A DNA stretch of 64,000 nt, from positions 2,728,001 through 2,792,000 of the forward strand of contig NZ_CP121111.1 in the NCBI RefSeq assembly GCF_029625335.1, given 5' to 3'. This DNA comes from Flavobacterium nitratireducens (GTDB lineage Bacteria; Bacteroidota; Bacteroidia; Flavobacteriales; Flavobacteriaceae). A program made the translations under genes and the position numbers. The notes under the pieces were generated by a model. That model was not told where the DNA came from and ran no database searches. It saw only the letters and a list, made by a program, of their open reading frames with translations. Shown here one piece after another: positions 1-7,428 of the stretch (position 1 is the stretch's first letter; every line of letters begins with the position of its first letter).

Positions 1-937
1 CAAAATAAGTAATACCTCTTGTGGTGCAAATAAGTGTTAAATCAGCATCCGGGTTTTGATTAAGAGTAGCTGCATTGGTTTTAATAGAGACTATTTTTTT
101 TTCATCAACTTTATTAACAGTTTATGTGTAGCCTGTTTTTTGAACTTCGGGTAAGTTTATTTTAATTTCTTCATTGTTAGGAGTGGTCACTTTGGCATAA
201 TACTTTTGGTTTTTTTTGGGTTGTAATATAAATTTTCCCATGCCGTCATGAATACTTTTGAATAAAGTGATTGGTTTATCATTAGTATCAAAAATAGTCC
301 CTTTTATTTCAATTGGATTTCCGTAGGAATCCGTTGCTTTGAAGGCTACATTACTAATTACATCTTCTACAAGAGAGCCGCCTTCGGGGAAAAAATCGAC
401 TAGTACTACTGCTGTGTTTTCAACTTTTGAATTGTCTTTTTTGCTCTTAGAGACTTTTTATGTGTTATTGTTTTCTTTAGATAGGATTGCATTCTCTTTG
501 TTAGGAGTAATAATTTGGATTTCTTTTTTGAAAACAAAATCATCTCCATAATTCCGCATCCAGTTAGTGTAAGCTCTTAACTGGTAGGTCCCTGGTTTTA
601 CACCAAGAGAATCCGCCAATACAAAATCCCCATGACCAAGACCGCCTTCAAGGTTGGTTATATTACGACTGATTATTTTAGATTCTGGCGAAATCAGTTC
701 TACATAGAGTATTTTGCTATGATCAAAAAGTTGATTGGTGTAAGCATAGACTGAATAGGCTTTGTACCATAATGATTCTCCAACCGTGTAATAATTATTG
801 TCAGTATGGAGGTAAACTTTTTCAATCTCTGGTGGAGTAGTTTTTGTTTTTTGAATAGTGTCGGTAGGTACTTGTGCCGTGTTTTTTGTACTTATTCCTA
901 AAAAAAGAATTAGGATAAACATTATTTTTTTTGCCAT
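1..937 (-). pseudogene. MG2/TonB-plug-type secreted protein, interrupted by two in-frame stops, 3' part off-window
   Basis: Reading starts at 937 with a signal peptide (about residues 1-21, ending in NTAQ), followed by an MG2-like beta-sandwich region typical of long Bacteroidetes outer-membrane proteins that also carry a TonB plug domain (motif IEKVYLHTDNNYYTVGESLW near residue 39). The first stop, TAA, lies at 458-460. The same frame then continues open with sensible protein sequence (for example VVLVDFFPEGGSLVED) to a second TAA at 122-124, and is open again to base 1. No frameshift is needed, so this is one gene with two nonsense codons. Both stops sit in the same context, ACACATAA, and would read Lys if the T were A. 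The family is usually several hundred residues longer, so most of the gene lies beyond the window. The function of the intact protein is unknown to me; an outer-membrane transport or surface role is inferred from family resemblance. Confidence 0.7.
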
Positions 938-1174
938 TCTATTAGTTTCTTGGGTTGCTTTGTTTGTTTTGTTGGTTTAAAAGTGTAAATGTAATCTATT
1001 TATTATAACAGACTCTTTTTTTTGTATTTGGTTTAATTAAATAAACAATTGTGTTAAGTAGGTTTTCTTAAAAATTAGCGCATACATGAAGTAATTTTTT
1101 AAGAGAATAAGACATTTGTCAGGTTTCTTTTTTGAATATTCCCTAAATTGCCTTACAAACTAAAAAGAATTAGT

Positions 1175-2200
1175 ATGAAACAAGATGAATTAACACAGAT
1201 TCCTAAAGTTGCTTTTTTCTCCACTCAGGCTTACGATAAAACATTTTTTGAAAAATACAATTCGGATTTTGGATATGAATTGGATTTTTTTGAAAGTCAA
1301 TTAAATGAACAGACGGTTAAATTAATAGCAACTACCGATGTGGTTTGTGTTTTTGTAAATGATATCGTAAATCAATCGGTTATTGAGCAATTGGTTGAAA
1401 AAAAGGTAAAAGTTATCGCTTTGCGATGTGCCGGTTTTAATAATGTCGATTTGGAAGCGGCTAAAAAATACAATTTAAAAGTGTGTCGAGTTCCTGCTTA
1501 TTCACCAGAAGCAGTTGCTGAACATGCTATGGCGATGATTCTCACTTTAAACCGAAAAACACATAAAGCGTACAATCGGGTGCGTGAACAAAATTTTTCC
1601 CTAAACGGATTGTTAGGGTTTGATTTGCATGGTAAAACAGTTGGAATTATAGGAACAGGAAATATCGGAAAAGCTTTTGCTAAAATTGTAAAAGGTTTTG
1701 GTTGTAAAGTATTGGCTTTTGATTTGGTTCCCAACGAAGAGTTGGTCGATTTAGGTGTAAATTATGTTTCTTTAGAAACTATTTTTAAAGAATCGAATAT
1801 TATATCGCTGCATTGTCCTTTGAATGATACCACGAAATACATCATCAATGAAAAATCACTTTCGTTAATGCAAGATAATGTCATGCTGATAAATACAAGT
1901 CGAGGTGCTTTAATTCAAACGTTGGATGTGATTCACGCCTTGAAAAGAGGAAAAGTAGGTTATTTAGGAATTGATGTTTACGAACAAGAAGATAAGTTGT
2001 TTTTCAAAGATCACTCTGAAGATATTATTGAAGATGATCAAATACAGCGTTTAATGAGTTTTCCAAATGTGTTGGTTACGGCACATCAGGCGTTTTTTAC
2101 GAATGAAGCCTTGTCCCAAATAGCGATTACTACTTTGAGTAATATTGAGTCTTTATTAGCTAAAAAGGAAATTGATAATAAGGCGGCTTTGTTGGTGTAA
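1175..2200 (+). CDS. ldhA: D-lactate dehydrogenase (D-2-hydroxyacid dehydrogenase family)
   Basis: Predicted cytoplasmic NAD-dependent enzyme reducing pyruvate to D-lactate, 341 residues. The Rossmann motif GTGNIG is at residues 160-165. The catalytic triad expected for the family is visible: Arg243 (in NTSRG), Glu270 (in DVYEQE) and His304 (in TAHQAF). The sequence GIDVYEQEDKLFF is characteristic of the LdhA branch rather than phosphoglycerate dehydrogenase. An upstream TTG at 1148 would add nine residues, but the ATG at 1175 gives the usual family N-terminus and was chosen. The gene is alone between the divergent broken MG2 gene and convergent lysS. Substrate specificity is inferred from family motifs; a related 2-hydroxyacid dehydrogenase is the alternative. 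Confidence 0.88.
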   Translation: MKQDELTQIPKVAFFSTQAYDKTFFEKYNSDFGYELDFFESQLNEQTVKLIATTDVVCVFVNDIVNQSVIEQLVEKKVKVIALRCAGFNNVDLEAAKKYNLKVCRVPAYSPEAVAEHAMAMILTLNRKTHKAYNRVREQNFSLNGLLGFDLHGKTVGIIGTGNIGKAFAKIVKGFGCKVLAFDLVPNEELVDLGVNYVSLETIFKESNIISLHCPLNDTTKYIINEKSLSLMQDNVMLINTSRGALIQTLDVIHALKRGKVGYLGIDVYEQEDKLFFKDHSEDIIEDDQIQRLMSFPNVLVTAHQAFFTNEALSQIAITTLSNIESLLAKKEIDNKAALLV

Positions 2201-2214
2201 GTATTTAAAAAAAT

Positions 2215-2247
2215 AAACCCGACAGCTTATTGAAATCTGTCGGGTTT
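2215..2247. terminator. Bidirectional intrinsic terminator between ldhA and lysS
   Basis: An 11-bp perfect stem (AAACCCGACAG pairing with CTGTCGGGTTT) closes an 11-nt loop. On the minus strand it is followed by a long T-rich tract, so it should terminate lysS strongly. The plus-strand tail is weaker but could also end ldhA. Confidence 0.85.
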
Positions 2248-2303
2248 AAATATTATGTTATCCAATTTGGAATTTGGATTTTTTCAATTGGAATTTTAAT
2301 AAA

Positions 2304-4004
2304 TTATCCTACAAATTCCACCACTTTACTTTCTCCGTCAACAGCTACTTTAGTCAAACCATGTTTTGCTAAACCTTTCATGGCAGCATCCCATTTTTTA
2401 CCGCTTAAATTAGCAGCAATTTTAAGTTGCGTTAAATCCATTTTATTTTCATTTCCTTTTAATACATCTAAAATGAATTTTTCTTCATCGGTCAATTCAA
2501 CTGTGATTTTTTTCTCAGGACGCATTTGAGGGAACAACAATACTTCTTGGATAGAAGCATTATTTGTTAAATACATAATTAAACGATCCATTCCAATTCC
2601 CATTCCAGAAGTTGGAGGCATACCGTATTCTAGTGCTCTTAAGAAATCTTCATCGATAATTCCGTTTGCTTCGTCATCCCCTTTTTCTGATAAACGCATT
2701 TGTTCTTCAAAACGCTCTCTTTGGTCAATTGGGTCATTCAATTCCGAATAAGCATTGGCAATTTCTTTACCACAAACCATTAATTCAAAACGCTCCGTCA
2801 ATTCAGGATTATCGCGGTGCTCTTTACAAAGTGGCGACATTTCTTTTGGATAATCAGTAATGAATGTTGGTTGGATGTAATTTCCTTCGCATTTTGCTCC
2901 AAAAATTTCATCGATTAATTTTCCTTTACCCATTGTTTCATCAACCTCGATTCCCATTCCTTTGGCTGCTTCAAACAATTCTTGTTCTGTTTTTCCAGAA
3001 ATGTCAAAACCAGTAAAATGTTTAATTGAGTCAGTCATCGTTACACGGGCAAATGGCGCTTTGAAACTTATTTTATGCTCACCAAAAGTCACTTCGCTTG
3101 TGCCATTTACTGCAATGGCACAGTGCTCTAACAAACCTTCAGCAAAATCCATCATCCAGTTGTAGTCTTTGTAGGCTACATATATTTCCATTGCGGTAAA
3201 TTCAGGATTATGGGTTCTGTCCATTCCTTCGTTACGGAAGTTTCTTGAAAATTCATAAACACCTTCAAATCCACCAACAATTAATCGTTTTAAATATAAT
3301 TCGTTTGCAATACGCATATAAAGCGGAATGTCAAGCGAATTGTGATGCGTAATAAATGGTCTTGCAGAAGCACCACCAGGAATCGATTGGAGTACTGGGG
3401 TGTCAACCTCTAGATAGCCAGCATTGTTAAAGTATTCACGCATCGCACTGAACAATTTTGTTCTTTTGATAAACGTTTCTTTTACCGTTGGGTTAACCGT
3501 TAAATCCACATATCGCATACGGTAACGCAATTCAGCATCAGTAAAGGCATCATAAACATTACCTTCTTCATCTACTTTTGGTAATGGTAACGGACGCAAT
3601 GTTTTACTTAAAAACGTAAAGCCCTCTACACGAATACATTTTGCACCTACTTGTGTCGTAAATAATTCGCCTTCAATACCAATAAAGTCACCTAAGTCAG
3701 TCAATTTTTTGAAAACTTGGTTGTATAAGGTTTTATCTTCTTCAGGGCACAAAACATCGCGGTTCACGTACAATTGAATACGTCCTTCGCTATCTTGTAA
3801 TTCAGCAAAACAAGCCTTTCCTTGATCTCTCACACTCATCAAACGACCAGCAACAATCACACGTTTTCCTTCTTCAAAATTGTCCTTAATTTGCTTTGAA
3901 GTATGATTTACAGGAAAAAGATTCGCAGGATAAGGGTTAATTCCTAAGTTGCGTAAAGATTGCAGTTTTTCTCTTCGGATGATTTCTTGTTCTGATAATG
4001 CCAT
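2304..4004 (-). CDS. lysS: Lysyl-tRNA synthetase, class II
   Basis: Charges tRNA-Lys with lysine in the cytoplasm, 566 residues. An N-terminal OB-fold anticodon-binding domain spans about residues 45-135, followed by a class II catalytic core. Motif 2 (FRNEGMDRTHNPEFT) is at 256-270 and motif 3 (GMGIGMDRL) at 467-475. Residues from about 498 to the end form a C-terminal extension of roughly 65-70 residues absent from the Escherichia coli enzyme but usual in Bacteroidetes; it looks like a small helical domain of unknown role. The gene starts at an ATG just downstream of a TATCTTTG promoter element and ends before a strong hairpin terminator, so it is probably monocistronic. Confidence 0.97.
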   Translation of the reverse strand: MALSEQEIIRREKLQSLRNLGINPYPANLFPVNHTSKQIKDNFEEGKRVIVAGRLMSVRDQGKACFAELQDSEGRIQLYVNRDVLCPEEDKTLYNQVFKKLTDLGDFIGIEGELFTTQVGAKCIRVEGFTFLSKTLRPLPLPKVDEEGNVYDAFTDAELRYRMRYVDLTVNPTVKETFIKRTKLFSAMREYFNNAGYLEVDTPVLQSIPGGASARPFITHHNSLDIPLYMRIANELYLKRLIVGGFEGVYEFSRNFRNEGMDRTHNPEFTAMEIYVAYKDYNWMMDFAEGLLEHCAIAVNGTSEVTFGEHKISFKAPFARVTMTDSIKHFTGFDISGKTEQELFEAAKGMGIEVDETMGKGKLIDEIFGAKCEGNYIQPTFITDYPKEMSPLCKEHRDNPELTERFELMVCGKEIANAYSELNDPIDQRERFEEQMRLSEKGDDEANGIIDEDFLRALEYGMPPTSGMGIGMDRLIMYLTNNASIQEVLLFPQMRPEKKITVELTDEEKFILDVLKGNENKMDLTQLKIAANLSGKKWDAAMKGLAKHGLTKVAVDGESKVVEFVG

Positions 4005-4026
4005 TATAGTCTGATTTTTAAGACCG

Positions 4027-4034
4027 CAAAGATA
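4027..4034 (-). promoter_or_regulatory. Putative -7 promoter element for lysS
   Basis: On the minus strand the sequence TATCTTTG matches the Bacteroidetes -7 consensus TAnnTTTG and lies 23 bases upstream of the lysS ATG. No convincing -33 TTG was found at the usual distance. Confidence 0.55.
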
Positions 4035-4100
4035 ACAAAAGAATACAGATTACAGAAAGCAGATTTCAGAATTTTTAGGAGCAGAAATTCCCCGAATTTT

Positions 4101-4186
4101 AAGGACGTTTTGTCCCGCTATTCGTTGCAATCTATTGCGCCAAACACTGGCACAGTAGGATTTCCACTACTATCGGGGCTATTCGA
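4101..4186 (-). ncRNA. Structured intergenic element, possibly a Flavo-1-type RNA
   Basis: Within the 307-bp gap upstream of lysS, this stretch is less AT-rich than its surroundings and can fold on the minus strand. The order is TAGCCCCGAT, then GTGGAAATCC, then a hairpin (TGTGCCA pairing with TTGGCGCA), then GATTGCAACGAATAGCGGGA. CCCG at the 5' side can pair with CGGG at the 3' side, and AATC/CTA with TAG/ATT. A second element with the same order of motifs is at 55691-55812. The layout recalls the Flavo-1 RNA motif described for Bacteroidetes, but this match is from memory and a covariance-model search would decide it. The rest of the gap shows nothing coding. Confidence 0.4.
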
Positions 4187-4311
4187 CAAAGATTTTGTTT
4201 TTTTTAATCAAGGTGGGTTATAAATAAAGATATTTGTTAAGTAAGAAAAAGTTTTAAATTTGCTTTAATAGAGTTGAATTCAAATTAAAAGTCACATTCA
4301 ATAAATTTCGT

Positions 4312-4833
4312 ATGCTAAAGAAAATGATTGTATTGTTGGTACTGCTTTTTTCAAATTATACTTTTTCACAGTTTCATTATTTTTATTTTGGAGGAGGTAA
4401 AAGCGAACCCGAAAGATTGAAATATCATGATAAATATTATGATGCGAATCCTCGTGGGTTAAAACAATTTGTAGAAGAAACGGAAATGTCTGATGAATTA
4501 AAAGGTGATTTGAAAGAACAGATTAAAAAAATTTCGAATAAAAAAATAACATCAAAAATTTTTACTTACGGAGGATTTGGAACCGGGGCAGGAATTATGA
4601 TAAATGAGGTAATGACTACTGAAGAGGGAGAAACTTATAATAAGACAAATCTATTTAAAGGTCTTGGGGTTGCTCTTGCTGGAGCAATTATCGGATATAT
4701 AATTAGTCCTAAAAATAAAGATTATTATGAGTTTGTCAATACTTTTAATGAAAAACAAAATGATAAGATAAATTTTAGTTTAAAAGTTGATTATGATAGG
4801 CAAATGAATTATGGATTTGTGATGTCATTTTAG
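4312..4833 (+). CDS. Hypothetical exported protein
   Basis: Not recognised. The product has 173 residues with a signal peptide (hydrophobic stretch 5-14, likely cleavage near residue 19 after TFSQ). The mature part starts with an aromatic segment FHYFYFGGGKSEPERLKYHD. A glycine-rich hydrophobic segment near residues 113-130 (GLGVALAGAIIGYIIS) could be a transmembrane or glycine-zipper helix, and there is a second glycine-rich patch near residue 85. Together they suggest an envelope location. The following gene, 29 bases downstream in the same direction, is a lipoprotein of unknown function, so the two may be co-transcribed. The ATG at 4312 is the only one giving a signal peptide. Confidence 0.6.
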   Translation: MLKKMIVLLVLLFSNYTFSQFHYFYFGGGKSEPERLKYHDKYYDANPRGLKQFVEETEMSDELKGDLKEQIKKISNKKITSKIFTYGGFGTGAGIMINEVMTTEEGETYNKTNLFKGLGVALAGAIIGYIISPKNKDYYEFVNTFNEKQNDKINFSLKVDYDRQMNYGFVMSF

Positions 4834-4862
4834 ATTGTAAATAAATATAAATTGAAAAAAAA

Positions 4863-5618
4863 ATGATTAGATTATACAAAATACTGTGTGTTTCATATTT
4901 AATAGTAACACTTACAAGCTGCAACTTCACGGAAAATATCGATGTTCATCCTGATGGTTCTGGGAATTATTCCTTAGAAATGGATGGGGCGGGTTTGCTG
5001 GCAATGGCAGGAGATAAATTAGGAAATGAATTAGGAATGAAAAATAACGCTAAGGCAATCGATTCTACTTTTTCGTTCAAAGAAATATTTGCAGCGAAGA
5101 AAGATAGTATTGCTAAGTTAGCTCCGGAACAACAAGAAGCTTTAAAGAAATTGGAAAACTTTGTGATGAAAATCAAAATGAATCCGGAAGCTCAACAATT
5201 ATTATTCTCAATGAATACGCCTTTTAAAAAAGTAAATGATTTGGGTGGTTTGATGGAAAGTATGTCGGCGCTGAAGGATTTAAAAGGAAAATCAGATAAA
5301 AGCACTGCTATGTTAAGCGGACTTGGAATGGATAATTCTAAATTGAGTTTTAGTTATAATGGAAAAAACTTTAGCCGAAAAGCAATTGTTGATAAAAACG
5401 CTTTAAATACATTCGCCTCTGATTCAACCGGAATGGCTAAGATGATTTTTGCTTCTTCCAAATATACTTTGAAATACCATTTCCCAAAAGCTGTAAAATC
5501 AGTTTCTAATCCGGATGCGCTATTCAGTGCTGATCGCAAAACAATTACGGTAGAATATCCTTTTACGGAATATACTGAAAATCCAGAAAAGTTGAACCTA
5601 GATGTGGTTTTTGAATAA
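4863..5618 (+). CDS. Hypothetical lipoprotein
   Basis: Not assigned to a function. The 251-residue product begins with a type II signal peptide whose lipobox is LTSC, with the lipidated cysteine at residue 20. It should therefore be anchored in the cell envelope. The mature protein starts with NFTENIDVHPDGSGNYSLEM, a pattern seen in lipoproteins of Bacteroidetes that begin with a 'VxPDGSG' strand. The middle is helical and charged, and there are no cysteines after the lipobox. It lies 29 bases after another exported protein of unknown function. Membrane anchoring is well supported; any role would be guesswork. Confidence 0.7.
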   Translation: MIRLYKILCVSYLIVTLTSCNFTENIDVHPDGSGNYSLEMDGAGLLAMAGDKLGNELGMKNNAKAIDSTFSFKEIFAAKKDSIAKLAPEQQEALKKLENFVMKIKMNPEAQQLLFSMNTPFKKVNDLGGLMESMSALKDLKGKSDKSTAMLSGLGMDNSKLSFSYNGKNFSRKAIVDKNALNTFASDSTGMAKMIFASSKYTLKYHFPKAVKSVSNPDALFSADRKTITVEYPFTEYTENPEKLNLDVVFE

Positions 5619-5619
5619 A

Positions 5620-5712
5620 CACCAATTTCACAAATTGTCACAGATTCATTTGTGTAAATTTGTGTAATTTGTGGTGAAGTATCTTTTTTTGTGTCTTTGT
5701 GACTTCGTGGCA
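5620..5712. repeat. Intergenic repeat rich in TTTGTG(G)/CACAAATT words
   Basis: The gap between the lipoprotein and lipB has repeated words such as CACAAATTG, TTTGTGTAA, TTTGTGG and TTCGTGGC. Similar words border the element at 56791-56930 and a diverged version occurs at 6465-6540. It is probably a degraded member of a dispersed intergenic repeat. No open frame is supported. Confidence 0.45.
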
Positions 5713-5730
5713 AATCAAAATAATTAATCG

Positions 5731-5738
5731 TATTTTTG
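5731..5738 (+). promoter_or_regulatory. Putative -7 promoter element for lipB
   Basis: TATTTTTG matches TAnnTTTG and ends 17 bases before the lipB ATG, which would give a very short leader. No convincing -33 TTG lies at the usual spacing. Confidence 0.5.
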
Positions 5739-5755
5739 CGCCTCAAAGTAATACG

Positions 5756-6460
5756 ATGAACAAAAAAATCCAACTTCAGGACTTAGGAAAAAGAGATTAT
5801 AAATCGACTTGGGAATTTCAAGAGGAATTATTCAAAGGAATTGTAGATCTTAAAATTCAAAACCGAAGAGAAGAATCCAATACGCCTACGCCTAATTATT
5901 TTCTTTTTGTGGAACATCCTCATGTATATACGCTTGGAAAAAGCGGTGATTTTGAAAATTTATTGTTGTCAGAAAAGCAATTAGAAGCCAAAGGTGCTAC
6001 TTTTTATAAAATTAATCGAGGTGGTGATATTACCTATCACGGACCGGGGCAAATAGTAGGTTATCCTATTTTAGACTTAGAAAATTTCTTTACTGATATT
6101 CATAAATATTTACGTTTGCTGGAAGAAACCATTATCTTGACTTTACAGGAATATGGTTTGGATTGCAGCAGAAGTGAAGGGGAAACTGGAGTTTGGCTTG
6201 GGGTAGGAACGCCATTTGCTCGTAAAATATGTGCTATGGGGGTTCGTGCTTCGCGTTGGGTGACCATGCACGGATTTGCTCTAAATGTCAATGCCGATTT
6301 GGGTTATTTTGATAATATCATTCCTTGTGGTATTCGCGGAAAAGCGGTTACTACTTTGAATGTGGAATTAGGTGTTGAAAAAGTAGATGAAGAAGAAGTG
6401 AAAGCTAAAATCTTGAAGCATTTTATTCAATTGTTTGAAGCGGAATTTGTAACTGTTTAA
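5756..6460 (+). CDS. lipB: Lipoyl(octanoyl) transferase LipB
   Basis: Transfers octanoyl from acyl carrier protein to lipoyl domains, the first step of lipoate synthesis on 2-oxoacid dehydrogenases and the glycine cleavage system. The product has 234 residues with the signature RGGDITYHGPGQ at 88-99, the catalytic lysine likely Lys157 (ARKICAMG) and the catalytic cysteine Cys191 in IIPCGIRGKAV. The open frame extends to a GTG at 5699, but the ATG at 5756 fits the family length and lies just after a TATTTTTG promoter element, so it was chosen. LipA is not in this window. Confidence 0.95.
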   Translation: MNKKIQLQDLGKRDYKSTWEFQEELFKGIVDLKIQNRREESNTPTPNYFLFVEHPHVYTLGKSGDFENLLLSEKQLEAKGATFYKINRGGDITYHGPGQIVGYPILDLENFFTDIHKYLRLLEETIILTLQEYGLDCSRSEGETGVWLGVGTPFARKICAMGVRASRWVTMHGFALNVNADLGYFDNIIPCGIRGKAVTTLNVELGVEKVDEEEVKAKILKHFIQLFEAEFVTV

Positions 6461-6595
6461 TTTGGTACACGGATGTCACGGATGCAACAGATTATCACTG
6501 ATTTTTCTTAATTTCTTTGCGAAAACCTTCTGAACTTTGCGGTAAAATTTTAGTAAGCAGTAGTAAATCTGCAATCAAAAATCGTTAATCAACAA

Positions 6596-7255
6596 TCACA
6601 AATCTAAGGTTAGTTGTTCCGGCAATAATCTAAAACTCATGCGGTGGTACTTAGTTACCCCATATTTTTTGATGGCTTCCCGATGTTCGGTTGTTGGGTA
6701 GCCTTTATTTTTTTTCCAGTTGTACATTGGGAATTCTTCGTGAATTTTGTCCATATATTCATCTCGATAGGTTTTGGCCAAAACAGAAGCGGCAGCAATG
6801 CTCAAATATTTAGAATCCCCTTTTACAATACTTTGATTTGGAATTGACTTTAAAAGTTGAATTTCATCAGGAGAAAATTGTTTTCCATAAGCGTTTTTTA
6901 ATCCTAATTTGGCATTCAAAGAGCGGTTACCATCCACAATAATAAATTCGGGAGTTGGATTTAATTGTAAAACCGATTCTTGCATGCCTTTCATTGAAGC
7001 ATTTAGGATGTTGATTTCATCAATTTCATTTGGAAATAGATGAGTAACAGCAAAACTCACGGCTTGTTCTTCTATTATGGGACGTAATTTTTCTCTAACT
7101 TTTTCAGATAATTGTTTACTGTCATTTAATGTTGAATTATGGAAGTCTGATGGAAGAATTATCGCCGCAGCGGTTACAGGACCAGCCAAGCAACCACGAC
7201 CGGCTTCATCGGTTCCTGCTTCAAGAATAAATGTAGAATAGTTAGAGGCAAGCAT
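6596..7255 (-). CDS. rnhB: Ribonuclease HII
   Basis: Cleaves RNA in RNA-DNA hybrids, including single ribonucleotides misincorporated in DNA. The 219-residue protein shows the type 2 RNase H active site: Asp16-Glu17 in TDEAGRG, Asp108 in FIIVDGN and Asp147 in KGDSKY, followed by the conserved [10 protein letters not shown] helix. Length is normal for the family. It is convergent with lipB; the 135-bp gap between them contains only a degraded repeat. Upstream, on the opposite strand, is the porin promoter. Confidence 0.96.
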   Translation of the reverse strand: MLASNYSTFILEAGTDEAGRGCLAGPVTAAAIILPSDFHNSTLNDSKQLSEKVREKLRPIIEEQAVSFAVTHLFPNEIDEINILNASMKGMQESVLQLNPTPEFIIVDGNRSLNAKLGLKNAYGKQFSPDEIQLLKSIPNQSIVKGDSKYLSIAAASVLAKTYRDEYMDKIHEEFPMYNWKKNKGYPTTEHREAIKKYGVTKYHRMSFRLLPEQLTLDL

Positions 7256-7346
7256 ATCTATTGGTGTTTGAACGGCAAAGATTATAAAATTTTTAAGATA
7301 ATAGAGCTGTATTCTAACGTTTACTTATCATTTAGTCCTAATTAAG

Positions 7347-7380
7347 TTGTTTTTTTATACGGTTTTATCCTTTACCTTTG
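7347..7380 (+). promoter_or_regulatory. Promoter of the porin gene
   Basis: TTG at 7347-7349 and TACCTTTG at 7373-7380 are separated by 23 bases, matching the Bacteroidetes -33/-7 architecture. The element lies 48 bases before the porin ATG. Confidence 0.65.
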
Positions 7381-7428
7381 TCTCAAATATTAGTTTTGAA
7401 ATAAACCCAAATTATATAGCTATCCCGA

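Noticed and set aside
6461..6595. Possible small gene between lipB and rnhB
   Set aside because: No start and frame with sensible protein; the sequence consists of words such as ACGGATGTCACGGATG found in degraded intergenic repeats.
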